Below are positions 48,045 to 55,958 of a DNA stretch of 64,000 bases, one piece after another. How positions within the stretch are numbered: the stretch's first letter is position 1; each line of letters opens with the position of its first letter. The position numbers and the translations under genes are program-made. Where the stretch lies: positions 124,001 to 188,000 of the forward strand of contig CAWIOM010000010.1 of the NCBI GenBank assembly GCA_963837735.1, written 5' to 3'. The stretch comes from VRUE01 sp963837735. GTDB lineage: Bacteria > Actinomycetota > Thermoleophilia > Solirubrobacterales > 70-9. The notes under the pieces are model-generated. The model searched no databases. It was not told where the DNA came from and was given only the letters and a program-made list of their open reading frames with translations.

Positions 48045-48890
48045 TCAGCTGCCGAAGATCGAGCCGGCCTGGCGCCAGACGATCCGGTTGCGGGTCCCAC
48101 GCCTGGTCGTCAGGCGACGCGTCTGGTATCGGCGGCAGTATCGCGGCGCCTCGGGCACGGTCATCGAGACGGTGACCGTCCGGGCCGCTCGCACCCTCTC
48201 CATCTCGCCCGGGGTCAGCCGCTCGGTGTCCCTGAAGAGGCCCCTTCGCCCAAAGTGCTGGTGGGCGCTTCCAAGCTTCAGCGACCCCCTGCCTCCGCTC
48301 AGGTGATAGTCGACGAAGATCTCCGCCTGGGAGAACGCGGTGTAGCGGATCAGCAGCCGGACCTTGTTCTGGGAGCTGTAGGTGAGGAGCCGGGCGCGAG
48401 CCGTGCGCAGCAGGCACTCTTCCGGCGGGACGGGACCGCCGGTCGCCTGTTCGCCTTCGCATTCTCCGGTTTCGCCTTCGAATTCTTCTTCGAAGCTTTC
48501 TTCGTCTTCGAAGGATTCGCATTCGTCTTCGGCGCTGAGGACCAAGAAGGTGCGCCAGGCCGGTGTCGGGTCGGCGAGCTGGCGGTCGGGAGCCTCGGCG
48601 AAGACGGAGAACGTGTGGGCGCCCGCGGCGAGCTGGTCGGTCTGGAACGGGCTCGCGCAGAGCGCCGCGGGGGCGTCGTCGACGGAGCAGCGGAAGTCCG
48701 CGCCGTCGAGCGGCTCGCTGTCCAGGGTCGCCGCGAAGCCGAAGCTGACGCGATCGCCTTCTGCCGCCGCGCCTTCGGGCAGCCCTTCGGTGATCGTCGT
48801 CTCGAGGTTGGCGGCGGTCGCGCCCTGGGCAGGCATCGCCATGCAGAAGAGCGTCAGGAGGGCAATCGCGAGGACCGGCTTTGCTGGCAT
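48045..48890 (-). CDS. Secreted protein of unknown function with an acidic Cys-bordered segment
   Basis: 281 residues. The N terminus MPAKPVLAIALLTLFCMAMPAQGATA is a signal peptide with AXA-type cleavage near residue 26. A small domain (about 30-120) with two Cys (FRCSVDD, ALCASP) resembles the Ig-like or lipocalin-size exported repeats. Residues about 120-155 are a run rich in Glu, bordered by Cys (ECESFEDEE ... GECEGE). The C-terminal basic part (about 160-281) contains two clusters of Arg/Thr near YCRRYQTRRL. I do not recognise a family and do not assign a function. It stands alone, convergent with the esterase gene. Confidence 0.65.
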   Translation of the reverse strand: MPAKPVLAIALLTLFCMAMPAQGATAANLETTITEGLPEGAAAEGDRVSFGFAATLDSEPLDGADFRCSVDDAPAALCASPFQTDQLAAGAHTFSVFAEAPDRQLADPTPAWRTFLVLSAEDECESFEDEESFEEEFEGETGECEGEQATGGPVPPEECLLRTARARLLTYSSQNKVRLLIRYTAFSQAEIFVDYHLSGGRGSLKLGSAHQHFGRRGLFRDTERLTPGEMERVRAARTVTVSMTVPEAPRYCRRYQTRRLTTRRGTRNRIVWRQAGSIFGS

Positions 48891-48986
48891 TTTGGGGAGA
48901 TCGGCGGCCCGGCTGGGTTTCTTTAGCCGATCAGGGATGCGCCCAAGGCGCTTGGACGTTCGTCGTTCGACGCCCGGAGGGGGAGG

Positions 48987-49547
48987 TCAGGCCTCGACGC
49001 CCTCGAGCCTGAGCAGCGACTCCTTCATCGCCAGCCCGCCGCCGTAGCCGCCGAGGGCGCCGCCGGTACGCAGCACGCGATGACAGGGGACGACGATCGG
49101 GATCGGGTTCGAGCCGCAGGCCGAGCCGGCGGCCCGGACGGCGCGCTCGTTGCCGGCGCTCCTCGCCACCTCGGTGTATGTGCGCGTGCTGCCGTAGGGG
49201 ATGCGGTTGACAGCGCGCAGAGCGCGGCGGCGGAAGTCCTTGCTGAGCTGCCAGTCGAGGGGAAGGTCGAAGTCCTGCAGGCGTCCTTCGAAGTAGAGGT
49301 CGAGCTCGCGCCGCAGGTCCTCGAGACGGGCCGGCGCCTCGAGCACCCGCGGCGAGATCCGCGCGGCGATCTCGGTCAGCAGCTCCTCGCCGTCCTGGGC
49401 CGGCAGCCCGATGCGGACGACGCCGCGCCGGGTCGCGGCCAGCAGCAGCGGCCCGAAGGGCGAGTCCGCCGACGTGTAGGCGACGTCGAGGATGTCCTCG
49501 GATGCAGCGCCCTCGGCGAGCCTCGCCTGTCGCTTTGCCTGATTCAT
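48987..49547 (-). CDS. ogt: Methylated-DNA-protein-cysteine methyltransferase
   Basis: 186-residue suicidal repair protein that removes O6-alkyl groups from guanine. The alkyl acceptor motif is IPIVVPCHRVLRTGGALGGYGGG. Start at ATG 49547 overlaps the end of the ECF sigma gene by 4 nt. The N-terminal domain (ADSPFGPLLLAATRRGVV) is intact. Coupled with a sigma factor, it is likely induced by alkylation or another stress signal. Confidence 0.93.
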   Translation of the reverse strand: MNQAKRQARLAEGAASEDILDVAYTSADSPFGPLLLAATRRGVVRIGLPAQDGEELLTEIAARISPRVLEAPARLEDLRRELDLYFEGRLQDFDLPLDWQLSKDFRRRALRAVNRIPYGSTRTYTEVARSAGNERAVRAAGSACGSNPIPIVVPCHRVLRTGGALGGYGGGLAMKESLLRLEGVEA

Positions 49548-50008
49548 GCCAGCTCCTTTCTGAGCCGCTTGATTCCCTCGTGGAGGCTGCGGCGGGCGGC
49601 CTCGGGAGAGCAGTCCAGAGCGGCTGCGATCTCGGCGTGAGGAAGGTCGCACGCGTAGCGCAGGGTGACCGCGGCGCGCTGCTTCGGCGGCAGCGTCCCG
49701 ACCCGCTCCCAGACGCCGGCATCGGCCTCGGGCGGCTCGGCCTGCGCCACGGCCACCTCCTCGACCGGGACCGGCCGCCGACCCTTGGCCCGGTGATGGT
49801 CGACCGCCTTGCGGTGGGCGATCGTCATCAGCCAGCCGCGCAGATTGTCGCCGTGGCGCAGCGCCGGGTAGGCGCGCAGCGCGGCGAGGAAGGTCTCCTG
49901 GAAGCAGTCGTCGGCATCGACCCGGCCGACCGCCGCCCGCAGCACCCCGAGCACCTCGCCGGCGTGCCGGTCGAGCAGCGTCTGGAACGGGGGCAGTGCG
50001 GTCACCAC
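49544..50008 (-). CDS. ECF-family RNA polymerase sigma factor
   Basis: 154 residues with the two-domain core of extracytoplasmic-function sigma factors. Region 2: VGRVDADDCFQETFLAALRAY and NLRGWLMTIAHRKAVDHHRAKGRR; region 4: LPPKQRAAVTLRYACDLPHAEIAAALDCSPEAARRSLHEGIKRLR. No anti-sigma factor gene is seen adjacent. It is upstream of, and overlaps by 4 nt, the alkyl-transferase gene, so the pair is one transcript and the sigma factor probably controls DNA repair functions. Confidence 0.9.
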   Translation of the reverse strand: MVTALPPFQTLLDRHAGEVLGVLRAAVGRVDADDCFQETFLAALRAYPALRHGDNLRGWLMTIAHRKAVDHHRAKGRRPVPVEEVAVAQAEPPEADAGVWERVGTLPPKQRAAVTLRYACDLPHAEIAAALDCSPEAARRSLHEGIKRLRKELA

Positions 50009-50056
50009 GCGGATTAAACGCTTCGCCGGCCGCCGGTGTGAGACCCACCAACCGGT

Positions 50057-50099
50057 GAGGTCGCAGTTGTTCCCGGTATGCGGGAAGAAGTGCGACCTC
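50057..50099. repeat. Palindrome upstream of nadC (copy 2)
   Basis: Arms gaggtcgcagttgttcccg (50057-50075) and cgggaagaagtgcgacctc (50081-50099) pair with two mismatches and a five-base loop. The core cgcagtt-n-ttcccg also occurs in the prmC palindrome at 19401-19444. It lies between the divergent starts of the ECF sigma factor and nadC, so it could also influence either promoter. Confidence 0.7.
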
Positions 50100-50121
50100 G
50101 GCGCTGATCTAGGCTGCGCCG

Positions 50122-50979
50122 ATGGCGGATTCCGGCGAGAGCCTCAGCGAGATCGTCGCGCGCGCCCTTGCCGAGGACATCGGCGGCGGCGACGTGACCT
50201 CGGAGGCGACGGTGCCGGAGGAGGCCCGCGGCCGGGCGCGGATCGTCCAGAAGCAGCCCGGAGTCGTCTTCGGCCTCGCCGCTGTCGCCGAGGCGATGCG
50301 GCAGTGCGGCGCCGTGGACATCGACAAGCTCGTGGTCGAGGGCCAGTGGCGCGAGGAAGTGCCGGCCGAGGTCCTGCTTGCCGCCGGGCCGGCCCGGGCG
50401 CTGCTCGCCGCCGAGCGCACGGCGCTCAACTTCCTCGGTCACCTCTCGGGGGTCGCCACGCTCACGGCGCGCTACGTCGAGGCGGTCGCCGGGACCGGGG
50501 CCGCGATTCTCGACACACGTAAGACGACCCCCGGCCTGCGCGCTCTCGAGAAGGCGGCGGTCCTCGCCGGCGGCGGGCGCAACCACCGGATCGGCCTCTA
50601 CGACGCGATCCTGATCAAGGAGAACCACATCGCGATCGCCGGCAGCTTGGCGAGGGCCGTCCACGGCGCCCGCAGCGCCAACCCCGAGCTCGCCGTCGAG
50701 GTCGAGTGCCGCGACCTCGACGAGGTCTCCTACGCGCTCGGGACCGGGGCTGACCTGCTGCTCCTCGACAACATGGACACGGAGACCCTGCGCGAAGCGG
50801 TCAGGCTCCGCGACGAGAACTCGGGCACCGGCAAGGGGCCGTCGCTGGAGGCCTCCGGGGGGGTCGGCCTGGAGACCGTGCGGCCGATCGCCGAGACCGG
50901 GGTCGACATGATCTCCGTCGGCGCCCTCACCCACTCGGCCCCGACCCTCGACTTCTCGCTGCTGGTCGAACCTGCATAA
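50122..50979 (+). CDS. nadC: Nicotinate-nucleotide pyrophosphorylase (quinolinate phosphoribosyltransferase)
   Basis: 285-residue enzyme that joins quinolinate and PRPP to form nicotinate mononucleotide in NAD synthesis. Conserved parts: AEDIGGGDVTSEATVP, LNFLGHLSGVATLTA, ILDTRKTTPGLRALEK, GGGRNHRIGLYDAILIKENH, VEVECRDLDE, LLLDNMD and ASGGVGLETV. It forms the last part of the same pathway as nadA 1.2 kb away; an unrelated glycosylase gene on the opposite strand lies between them. Confidence 0.96.
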   Translation: MADSGESLSEIVARALAEDIGGGDVTSEATVPEEARGRARIVQKQPGVVFGLAAVAEAMRQCGAVDIDKLVVEGQWREEVPAEVLLAAGPARALLAAERTALNFLGHLSGVATLTARYVEAVAGTGAAILDTRKTTPGLRALEKAAVLAGGGRNHRIGLYDAILIKENHIAIAGSLARAVHGARSANPELAVEVECRDLDEVSYALGTGADLLLLDNMDTETLREAVRLRDENSGTGKGPSLEASGGVGLETVRPIAETGVDMISVGALTHSAPTLDFSLLVEPA

Positions 50980-51009
50980 AGCGCCGCCTGCTCCGCTTCG
51001 CGTCCGCGG

Positions 51010-51038
51010 GCGGCGCCAATGCGTCGCATCGGCGCCGC
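51010..51038. terminator. Strong hairpin after nadC
   Basis: gcggcgccaatgcg / cgcatcggcgccgc pairs over 14 bp around a single T (one A-C mismatch, a G-U pair on the other strand). It lies 30 nt after the nadC stop. No T-run follows; it may serve as a bidirectional pause or as an mRNA end. Confidence 0.5.
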
Positions 51039-51043
51039 TCGCA

Positions 51044-51064
51044 GAGCATCAATAATTGATGCTC
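51044..51064. terminator. A/T-rich hairpin after nadC
   Basis: gagcatcaa (51044-51052) / ttgatgctc (51056-51064) with loop taa: a perfect 9-bp stem immediately after the GC hairpin at 51010-51038. Position between nadC and the convergent Fpg-like gene suggests a shared terminator. Confidence 0.45.
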
Positions 51065-51169
51065 GCTAATTGCCGGTTCGGGCGAGCCTCGTGCGCTTCG
51101 CTGGAGCTGATGGGCTGAGCTGGGCGCGGCCTGGTGCTCGGGGGAACCGAAACGGCTGGGGTGGGCCCC

Positions 51170-52021
51170 TCACTTCAACAGTTTCGACAGCCGCCGGTCT
51201 TTGAGGATCTTGCCGCCGGTCTGCTCCTTGGGGCAGTAGTTCATCTGGTGCTCGGAGAAGAAGACGGCCTCGATCGTCGTCCCACAGCGCGGGCAGGGCT
51301 CGCCCTCGTGCTTGTGGACGCGCAGCGGCTTCGGCGCCCTGTCGGGTAGCTGCTCTGCGGCGGGGACCGTCTTCTCGTAGTGGTCGATGGCGTCGCCGAG
51401 GACGTGCATCGCCGTCCGCAGGCGCGCGATCTCCTCCTCCTCGAGGTCGGACCCCTTCTTGAACGGCGACAGTTTCGCCTCCCAGAGGATCTCGTCGACC
51501 CAGGATCGGCCGATACCGGCGATGTCGCCCTGGTGGCGGAGCAGCGGATGCAGGTGGCGGGGTTTCGAGATCAGCGCGGCGAAAGCCTCGGCCGGCGGCG
51601 CCGGCCAGGCCTCCGGGCCCAACCTCGCGACCGCCTCGTCCTCGCCGACGAGCTCGGTCTGCAGCAACTTCGCCCAGGCCCGCTGCTTGGTCCCGTACTC
51701 GCGCAGGCGCAGCTCGCGGTCGCCCTCGAGGCGGATCAGGACCCGCGAGGCGCGGTCCTTGGGCGAGGCCCGCTTCTCGTACCAGCGCAGCCGCCCCGCC
51801 GACATCAGGTGGATCAACAGGGCGAGGTCGCCGAACTCGAGCACCGGCAGCTTGCCGATCCGTCGCACCGCCGTCAGCTCGCGGCCGGCCAGCGCTTCAA
51901 GCGGCGGGTCGAAGGTCTTCATCACGTTCATGCCCGGCGCCAGCGCCGACTCGACCGCGGCTCCCCGCAGCGAGGAGTCGAGGCGGCGGACGACGATCTC
52001 GACCTCGGGCAGCTCTGGCAT
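51170..52021 (-). CDS. Fpg/Nei-family DNA glycosylase
   Basis: 283 residues. The start at ATG 52021 is chosen over ATG 52024 because the catalytic Pro must be residue 2: the protein begins MPELPEVEIVVRRLDSSLRG. The helix-two-turn-helix includes DIAGIGRSWVDEILWEA. The C-terminal zinc finger has CPRC, then NYC, but the expected fourth Cys of CPxCQ is Glu (CPKEQTGG), so only three Cys are visible. Fpg removes oxidised purines such as 8-oxoguanine; this branch of the family in Actinobacteria has uncertain substrate range. It is convergent with nadC. Confidence 0.85.
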   Translation of the reverse strand: MPELPEVEIVVRRLDSSLRGAAVESALAPGMNVMKTFDPPLEALAGRELTAVRRIGKLPVLEFGDLALLIHLMSAGRLRWYEKRASPKDRASRVLIRLEGDRELRLREYGTKQRAWAKLLQTELVGEDEAVARLGPEAWPAPPAEAFAALISKPRHLHPLLRHQGDIAGIGRSWVDEILWEAKLSPFKKGSDLEEEEIARLRTAMHVLGDAIDHYEKTVPAAEQLPDRAPKPLRVHKHEGEPCPRCGTTIEAVFFSEHQMNYCPKEQTGGKILKDRRLSKLLK

Positions 52022-52143
52022 CACACCAATATTGGCCGGTCGCCGAGGTGCGCGGGGAGATAGACTGCTTCGCAGTTCATTCGACTGGTTCGAGGCGGCC
52101 TCCGGACGCCGGTCCAGCGAACATCGGAAACGAGGAAGGCTCC

Positions 52144-53176
52144 ATGCAGGAGTTGCCGACGATCCAACCTATGACCGCCCCGGGCCTCTCGCCGGAGGAG
52201 ATCGCGGCGATCCACGCCGAGGTGCGGACGCTGGCCGCCGAGCGCAACGCCGTCATCCTCGCCCACAACTACCAGCTGCCGGAGGTCCAGGACGCCGCCG
52301 ACTACCTCGGCGACTCGCTCGGCCTCTCCCGCGAAGCCGCCGCCGCCGACGCCGAGGTGATCGCCTTCTGCGGCGTCCACTTCATGGCCGAGACGGCCTC
52401 GATCCTCTCGCCGGAGAAGACCGTGCTGATCCCCGACCTCGACGCCGGCTGCTCGCTCTCCGACTCGATCGACGCAGACCAGCTGCGTGCCTGGAAGGCC
52501 CAGCACCCCGGCGCCCTCGTCGTCATGTACGTGAACACATCGGCCGAGGTGAAGGCGGAGACCGACTACTGCTGCACCTCATCGAACGCGGTCAAGGTCG
52601 TCGAGCGGATCTGGGCCGAGCACGGCCCGGACACCGAGATCCTCTTCGGGCCCGACATGTGGCTGGGCGCCTTCGTGGAGCGCGAGACCGGGCTGCGCGA
52701 GGACCCCGAGCGGCGGGCCCGCTTCCACGTCTGGGACGGCGAGTGTCACGTCCATGCCGGCATCCGCCCCGAGGACATCGTGCGCACCCGCGCCGAGCAC
52801 CCCGAGGCCGAGTTCCTGATCCACCCCGAGTGCGGCTGCTCGACGCAGGCGATGGAGTACGTCGCATCGGGCGAGGTCGAGCGAATCCGGAGTCCACATG
52901 CTGTCCACCTCGGGGATGCTCGAGCACGTCGAGGCCAACCCCGAGGGCAGCTTCATCGTCGCAACGGAGAACGGCATGCTCTACCCGCTGCAGCAGGCGG
53001 CGCCGCGGGCCAACCTGATCGAGGCCAATCGGATGGCCTTCTGCAAGTACATGAAGATGATCACCCTGCCGAAGTTGCGCGACAGCCTCCGCGAGATGAA
53101 GTTCGAGGTCAGCGTCCCGACGGAGATCGCCGAAAGAGCGCGGATTCCGATCGAGCGAATGGTCGCGATCGGATAG
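52144..53176 (+). CDS. nadA: Quinolinate synthase (apparent frameshift)
   Basis: 343 residues after repair. The enzyme condenses iminoaspartate with dihydroxyacetone phosphate to quinolinate using a 4Fe-4S cluster. Start MQELPTIQPMTAPGLSPEE; AHNYQLPEVQDAADYLGDSLGLSREA, AFCGVHFMAETASIL (first cluster Cys), NTSAEVKAETDYCCTSSNA, LIHPECGCSTQAMEYV (second Cys) and FCKYMKMITLPKL (third Cys). The frame breaks after GEVE at about 52880: the intact continuation is E-S-G-V-H-M-L-S-T-S-G-M in the next frame; one extra C at 52882 explains it. Directly followed by the transketolase genes. Confidence 0.85.
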
Positions 53177-53188
53177 CCTCGCGCCTCG

Positions 53189-54112
53189 ATGACCCACCTG
53201 AAGCCCGTTCCGGACCCTGAGCAGCCCGCCGCGAGCCCCGACGGGCAGCCGTCGATGGCCGAGCTCGAGCGCTACGCGACGATTCTCCGCATCGACTGCG
53301 TGCGGATGCTCGCGGTCGCCAAGTCGGGCCACCTCGACTCCTCGCTCTCGGCGGCCGACATCGTCGCCGCCCTCTACTTCCGCGAGCTGCGCCACGACCC
53401 GGCCCACCCCGACTGGCACGAGCGCGACCGCTTCGTGCTCTGCAAGGGCCACGCCGCGCCGATCCAGTACGCGGCGCTCGCCGAGCACGGCTACTTCCCG
53501 CGCCAGGACCTGATGGGCCTGCGCAAGATCGGCTCCCACCTGCAGGGCCACCCCGACATGAACCGCACCCCCGGCGTCGAGGTCTCGACCGGCTCGCTCG
53601 GCCAGGGACTCTCGATGTGCGTCGGAATCGCGCTCGCGCTGCGCCTCGACGGACTGGACCAGACCGCCCAGGTCTTCGGCGTCCTCTCCGACGGCGACTG
53701 CCAGGAGGGCGAGACCTGGGAGGGCGCAGCCGCCGCCGCCCATTTCAAGGTCCCGAACCTGACCGCGATCGTCGACTACAACCACCTGCAGACCGACGGC
53801 ACGACCGAGGAAGTGATGGACACCGGCGACGTGCGGGCCAAGTTCGAGGCCTTCGGCTGGGACGCGGTCGAGATCGACGGCCACGACATGGAGGCGATCG
53901 TCGAGGCGCTGGAGCGCAGCCGCACGCTGCGCAGGCCGGCGGCGATCGTCTGCCAGACGAAGAAGGGACGCGGCGTCTCCTTCATGGAAGACCGCTTCGG
54001 GTTCCACGGCAAGCCCCCCAGCCAGGAGCAGGCCGAGGAGGCGCTCGAGGAGCTCGAGGCGAGGCTGAAGGAGCAGGAGGAGGCCCTCAGGGCCGGGGGA
54101 GGAACGGACTGA
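53189..54112 (+). CDS. Transketolase, N-terminal subunit
   Basis: 307 residues carrying the thiamine-diphosphate-binding half of transketolase. GHLDSSLSAADIVAALYF, HPDMNRTPGVEVSTGSLGQGLS, the ThDP motif GDGDCQEGETWEGAAAAAH with the GDG...N type metal site (GDGDC ... NLTAIVDYN), and the C-terminal RGVSFMED. Pairs with the next gene. Split transketolase is known in several bacteria and archaea. Confidence 0.93.
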   Translation: MTHLKPVPDPEQPAASPDGQPSMAELERYATILRIDCVRMLAVAKSGHLDSSLSAADIVAALYFRELRHDPAHPDWHERDRFVLCKGHAAPIQYAALAEHGYFPRQDLMGLRKIGSHLQGHPDMNRTPGVEVSTGSLGQGLSMCVGIALALRLDGLDQTAQVFGVLSDGDCQEGETWEGAAAAAHFKVPNLTAIVDYNHLQTDGTTEEVMDTGDVRAKFEAFGWDAVEIDGHDMEAIVEALERSRTLRRPAAIVCQTKKGRGVSFMEDRFGFHGKPPSQEQAEEALEELEARLKEQEEALRAGGGTD

Positions 54113-55119
54113 TGGCCGACGCCAAGACCGAGCCGACCGCGACGCGACAGGCCTACGGCGACGGGCTGGTCGCCCTCGGCGAGGCGCACGAGGAGGTCGT
54201 CGCCCTCGATGCCGACCTCGCCGTCTCGACCCAGTCGGCCAAGTTCGGCAAGGCCTTCCCGGAGCGCTTCTTCAACTGCGGCGCAGCCGAGGCGGGGATG
54301 ATGTCGATGGCGTGCGGGCTGGCGGCGACCGGGAAGGTGCCCTACGCCTCGAGCTTCGCGATCTTCGCAACCGGGCGCTCCTACGACCAGATCCGGCTCG
54401 GCATCGCCCACAACGAGCTCAAGGTCAGGATCGGGGCCAGTCACGGGGGCGTCTCGCTGGGCGAGGACGGCGCCTCCCATCAGATGATCGAGGACATCGC
54501 CCTGATGCGGGCGATGCCGAAGATGCAGGTGATCGTGCCGGCCGACTACAACCAGGCCTACCGCGCGGTGATCGACTCCTACGAGCGGATCGAGGGCCCT
54601 CTCTACATGCGCTTCGGGCGCCCCGCGACGCCGGTCGTCTACGACGAGATCCCGGAGGTCCTCGGCAACGGCGTCGACGTCCTCCGCGAGGGCAAGGACA
54701 TCTCTCTCTTCGCCTGCGGGCACATGGTCCACAGGGCGCTGGAGGCCGCCGAGGTGCTCGCGACCGAGGACGGGGTGGAGGCGGAGGTGGTCAACGTCGC
54801 CGTCGTCAAGCCGCTCGCGACCGAGGCCGTGATCGCCTCTCTGGCGAAGACCGGAGTCGGCGTCACGGCGGAGGAGCACCGGACCGCAGGCGGCCTCGCC
54901 GACGCGATCCGCGAGGCGGCGGCCGAGCAGCACCCGGTTCCGATCTTCGCGATCGGGATGGGCGATGAATTCGGCGTCTCCGGCACCGGCGAGGCCTGCA
55001 TGGAGCACTTCGGGCTGACCGCGGGGGCGATCGCCGACCGGGCCCGCGAGGCGCTCCTCCTCAAGCCGATCGTCTCGCACCCGCCGATCCACGGCGGCGA
55101 CTGGGGCAAGACCAGCTGA
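54112..55119 (+). CDS. Transketolase, C-terminal subunit
   Basis: 335 residues: pyrimidine and C-terminal domains of transketolase. Starts ATG 54112, overlapping the previous stop (TGATG). AFPERFFNCGAAEAGMMSMACGLAATGKVPYASSFAIFAT, GASHGGVSLGEDGASHQMIEDIALMRAMP and the C-terminal VVKPLATEAVIAS are typical. Forms a heterotetramer with the N-terminal half in the pentose phosphate pathway. Confidence 0.93.
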   Translation: MADAKTEPTATRQAYGDGLVALGEAHEEVVALDADLAVSTQSAKFGKAFPERFFNCGAAEAGMMSMACGLAATGKVPYASSFAIFATGRSYDQIRLGIAHNELKVRIGASHGGVSLGEDGASHQMIEDIALMRAMPKMQVIVPADYNQAYRAVIDSYERIEGPLYMRFGRPATPVVYDEIPEVLGNGVDVLREGKDISLFACGHMVHRALEAAEVLATEDGVEAEVVNVAVVKPLATEAVIASLAKTGVGVTAEEHRTAGGLADAIREAAAEQHPVPIFAIGMGDEFGVSGTGEACMEHFGLTAGAIADRAREALLLKPIVSHPPIHGGDWGKTS

Positions 55120-55140
55120 GACACGCTCCTGCCGGTCGGG

Positions 55141-55617
55141 GTGGATACTCCGTCCGTGGGATTCAAGAGGGTCATGAAGCTCGTCGTCCTCGTCGGGGTC
55201 GCGGCACTGGTGCTGGCCCAGGCGGTTCCCTACGGCCGCGACCACTCCAATCCGCCGGTCACCCGAGCCGCCAAATGGCCGCCCGGCCCCGGCGAGCAGC
55301 TCGCCGAACAGTCCTGCTACGACTGCCACAGCAACCTGACCAAGTGGCGGTGGTACTCAAACATCGCGCCGGTCTCCTGGCTCGTCCAGCACGACGTCGA
55401 GGACGGCCGCGGGGTGCTCAACTTCTCGGAATGGGACCGGGGCCAGCCGTCGCTCGGGGAGGTCGTCGAGCAGGTCTCAGGGGGTGAGATGCCGCCGACC
55501 CAATACACCCTGATTCATCCTTCGGCAAGCCTCTCTTCGAGTGAGAAGGCAGAGCTCGTCGCCGGACTGACGGGGCTCTATGCCAACGAACCTCCGCCGC
55601 CGGGCGGCGGAGGCTAG
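55141..55617 (+). CDS. Membrane-anchored heme-binding domain protein (haem_bd type)
   Basis: 158 residues, with GTG 55156 or ATG 55174 also possible starts. One N-terminal membrane helix (KLVVLVGVAALVLAQAVPY), then a single c-type heme motif CYDCHSN near residue 60 of the form seen in the haem_bd domain, and the conserved stretch WRWYSNIAPVSWLVQHDVEDGR. The C terminus ends in a Gly/Pro-rich tail. It may accept electrons at the outer face; no cytochrome c maturation gene is in the window. It lies 22 nt after the transketolase gene. Confidence 0.8.
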   Translation: MDTPSVGFKRVMKLVVLVGVAALVLAQAVPYGRDHSNPPVTRAAKWPPGPGEQLAEQSCYDCHSNLTKWRWYSNIAPVSWLVQHDVEDGRGVLNFSEWDRGQPSLGEVVEQVSGGEMPPTQYTLIHPSASLSSSEKAELVAGLTGLYANEPPPPGGGG

Positions 55618-55628
55618 TGACAGGCGAT

Positions 55629-55958
55629 CTAGTCGTCGCCGCCGTCCCCGTCGTGATGGTCGCCTGACGGTTCCGGCGCTGTCTTGGGCTCGGAGGGCGC
55701 CGGCGTGATTTCTGGTTCGGCGGGTTCGGCGGGTTCCGCCGGGTGTTCGGCCGGAGATTTCGTCGTCGCGTCCGGCTTCTTCGGCTTGCCCGTCGCCGCG
55801 GGCGACGGGGGCGCGAGGGCGTCCCCGGCCTGGATCGGCTGGGACGAGAGGCCGATTTGGCGGCTGACGAGACGGCTGCCCGCGAACGCGATCCCAGCCG
55901 CGATCAGCAGCCCGACCAGCGCCAGCGCCACCCACTTGATCGTCGCGTTGCGAGTCAC
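55629..55958 (-). CDS. Small membrane-anchored acidic-tailed protein of unknown function
   Basis: 109 residues from GTG 55958: a single membrane helix (IKWVALALVGLLIAAGIAFAG) after a short basic N terminus, then a Pro/Glu/Lys-rich extracytoplasmic region with repeats of PAEPAEP and a His/Asp/Gly end (DHHDGDGGDD) that could bind metal ions. Its start overlaps the histidine kinase stop by 4 nt (GTGA), so it is translated after the kinase. Probably a partner in the sensing system; function unknown. Confidence 0.65.
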   Translation of the reverse strand: MTRNATIKWVALALVGLLIAAGIAFAGSRLVSRQIGLSSQPIQAGDALAPPSPAATGKPKKPDATTKSPAEHPAEPAEPAEPEITPAPSEPKTAPEPSGDHHDGDGGDD

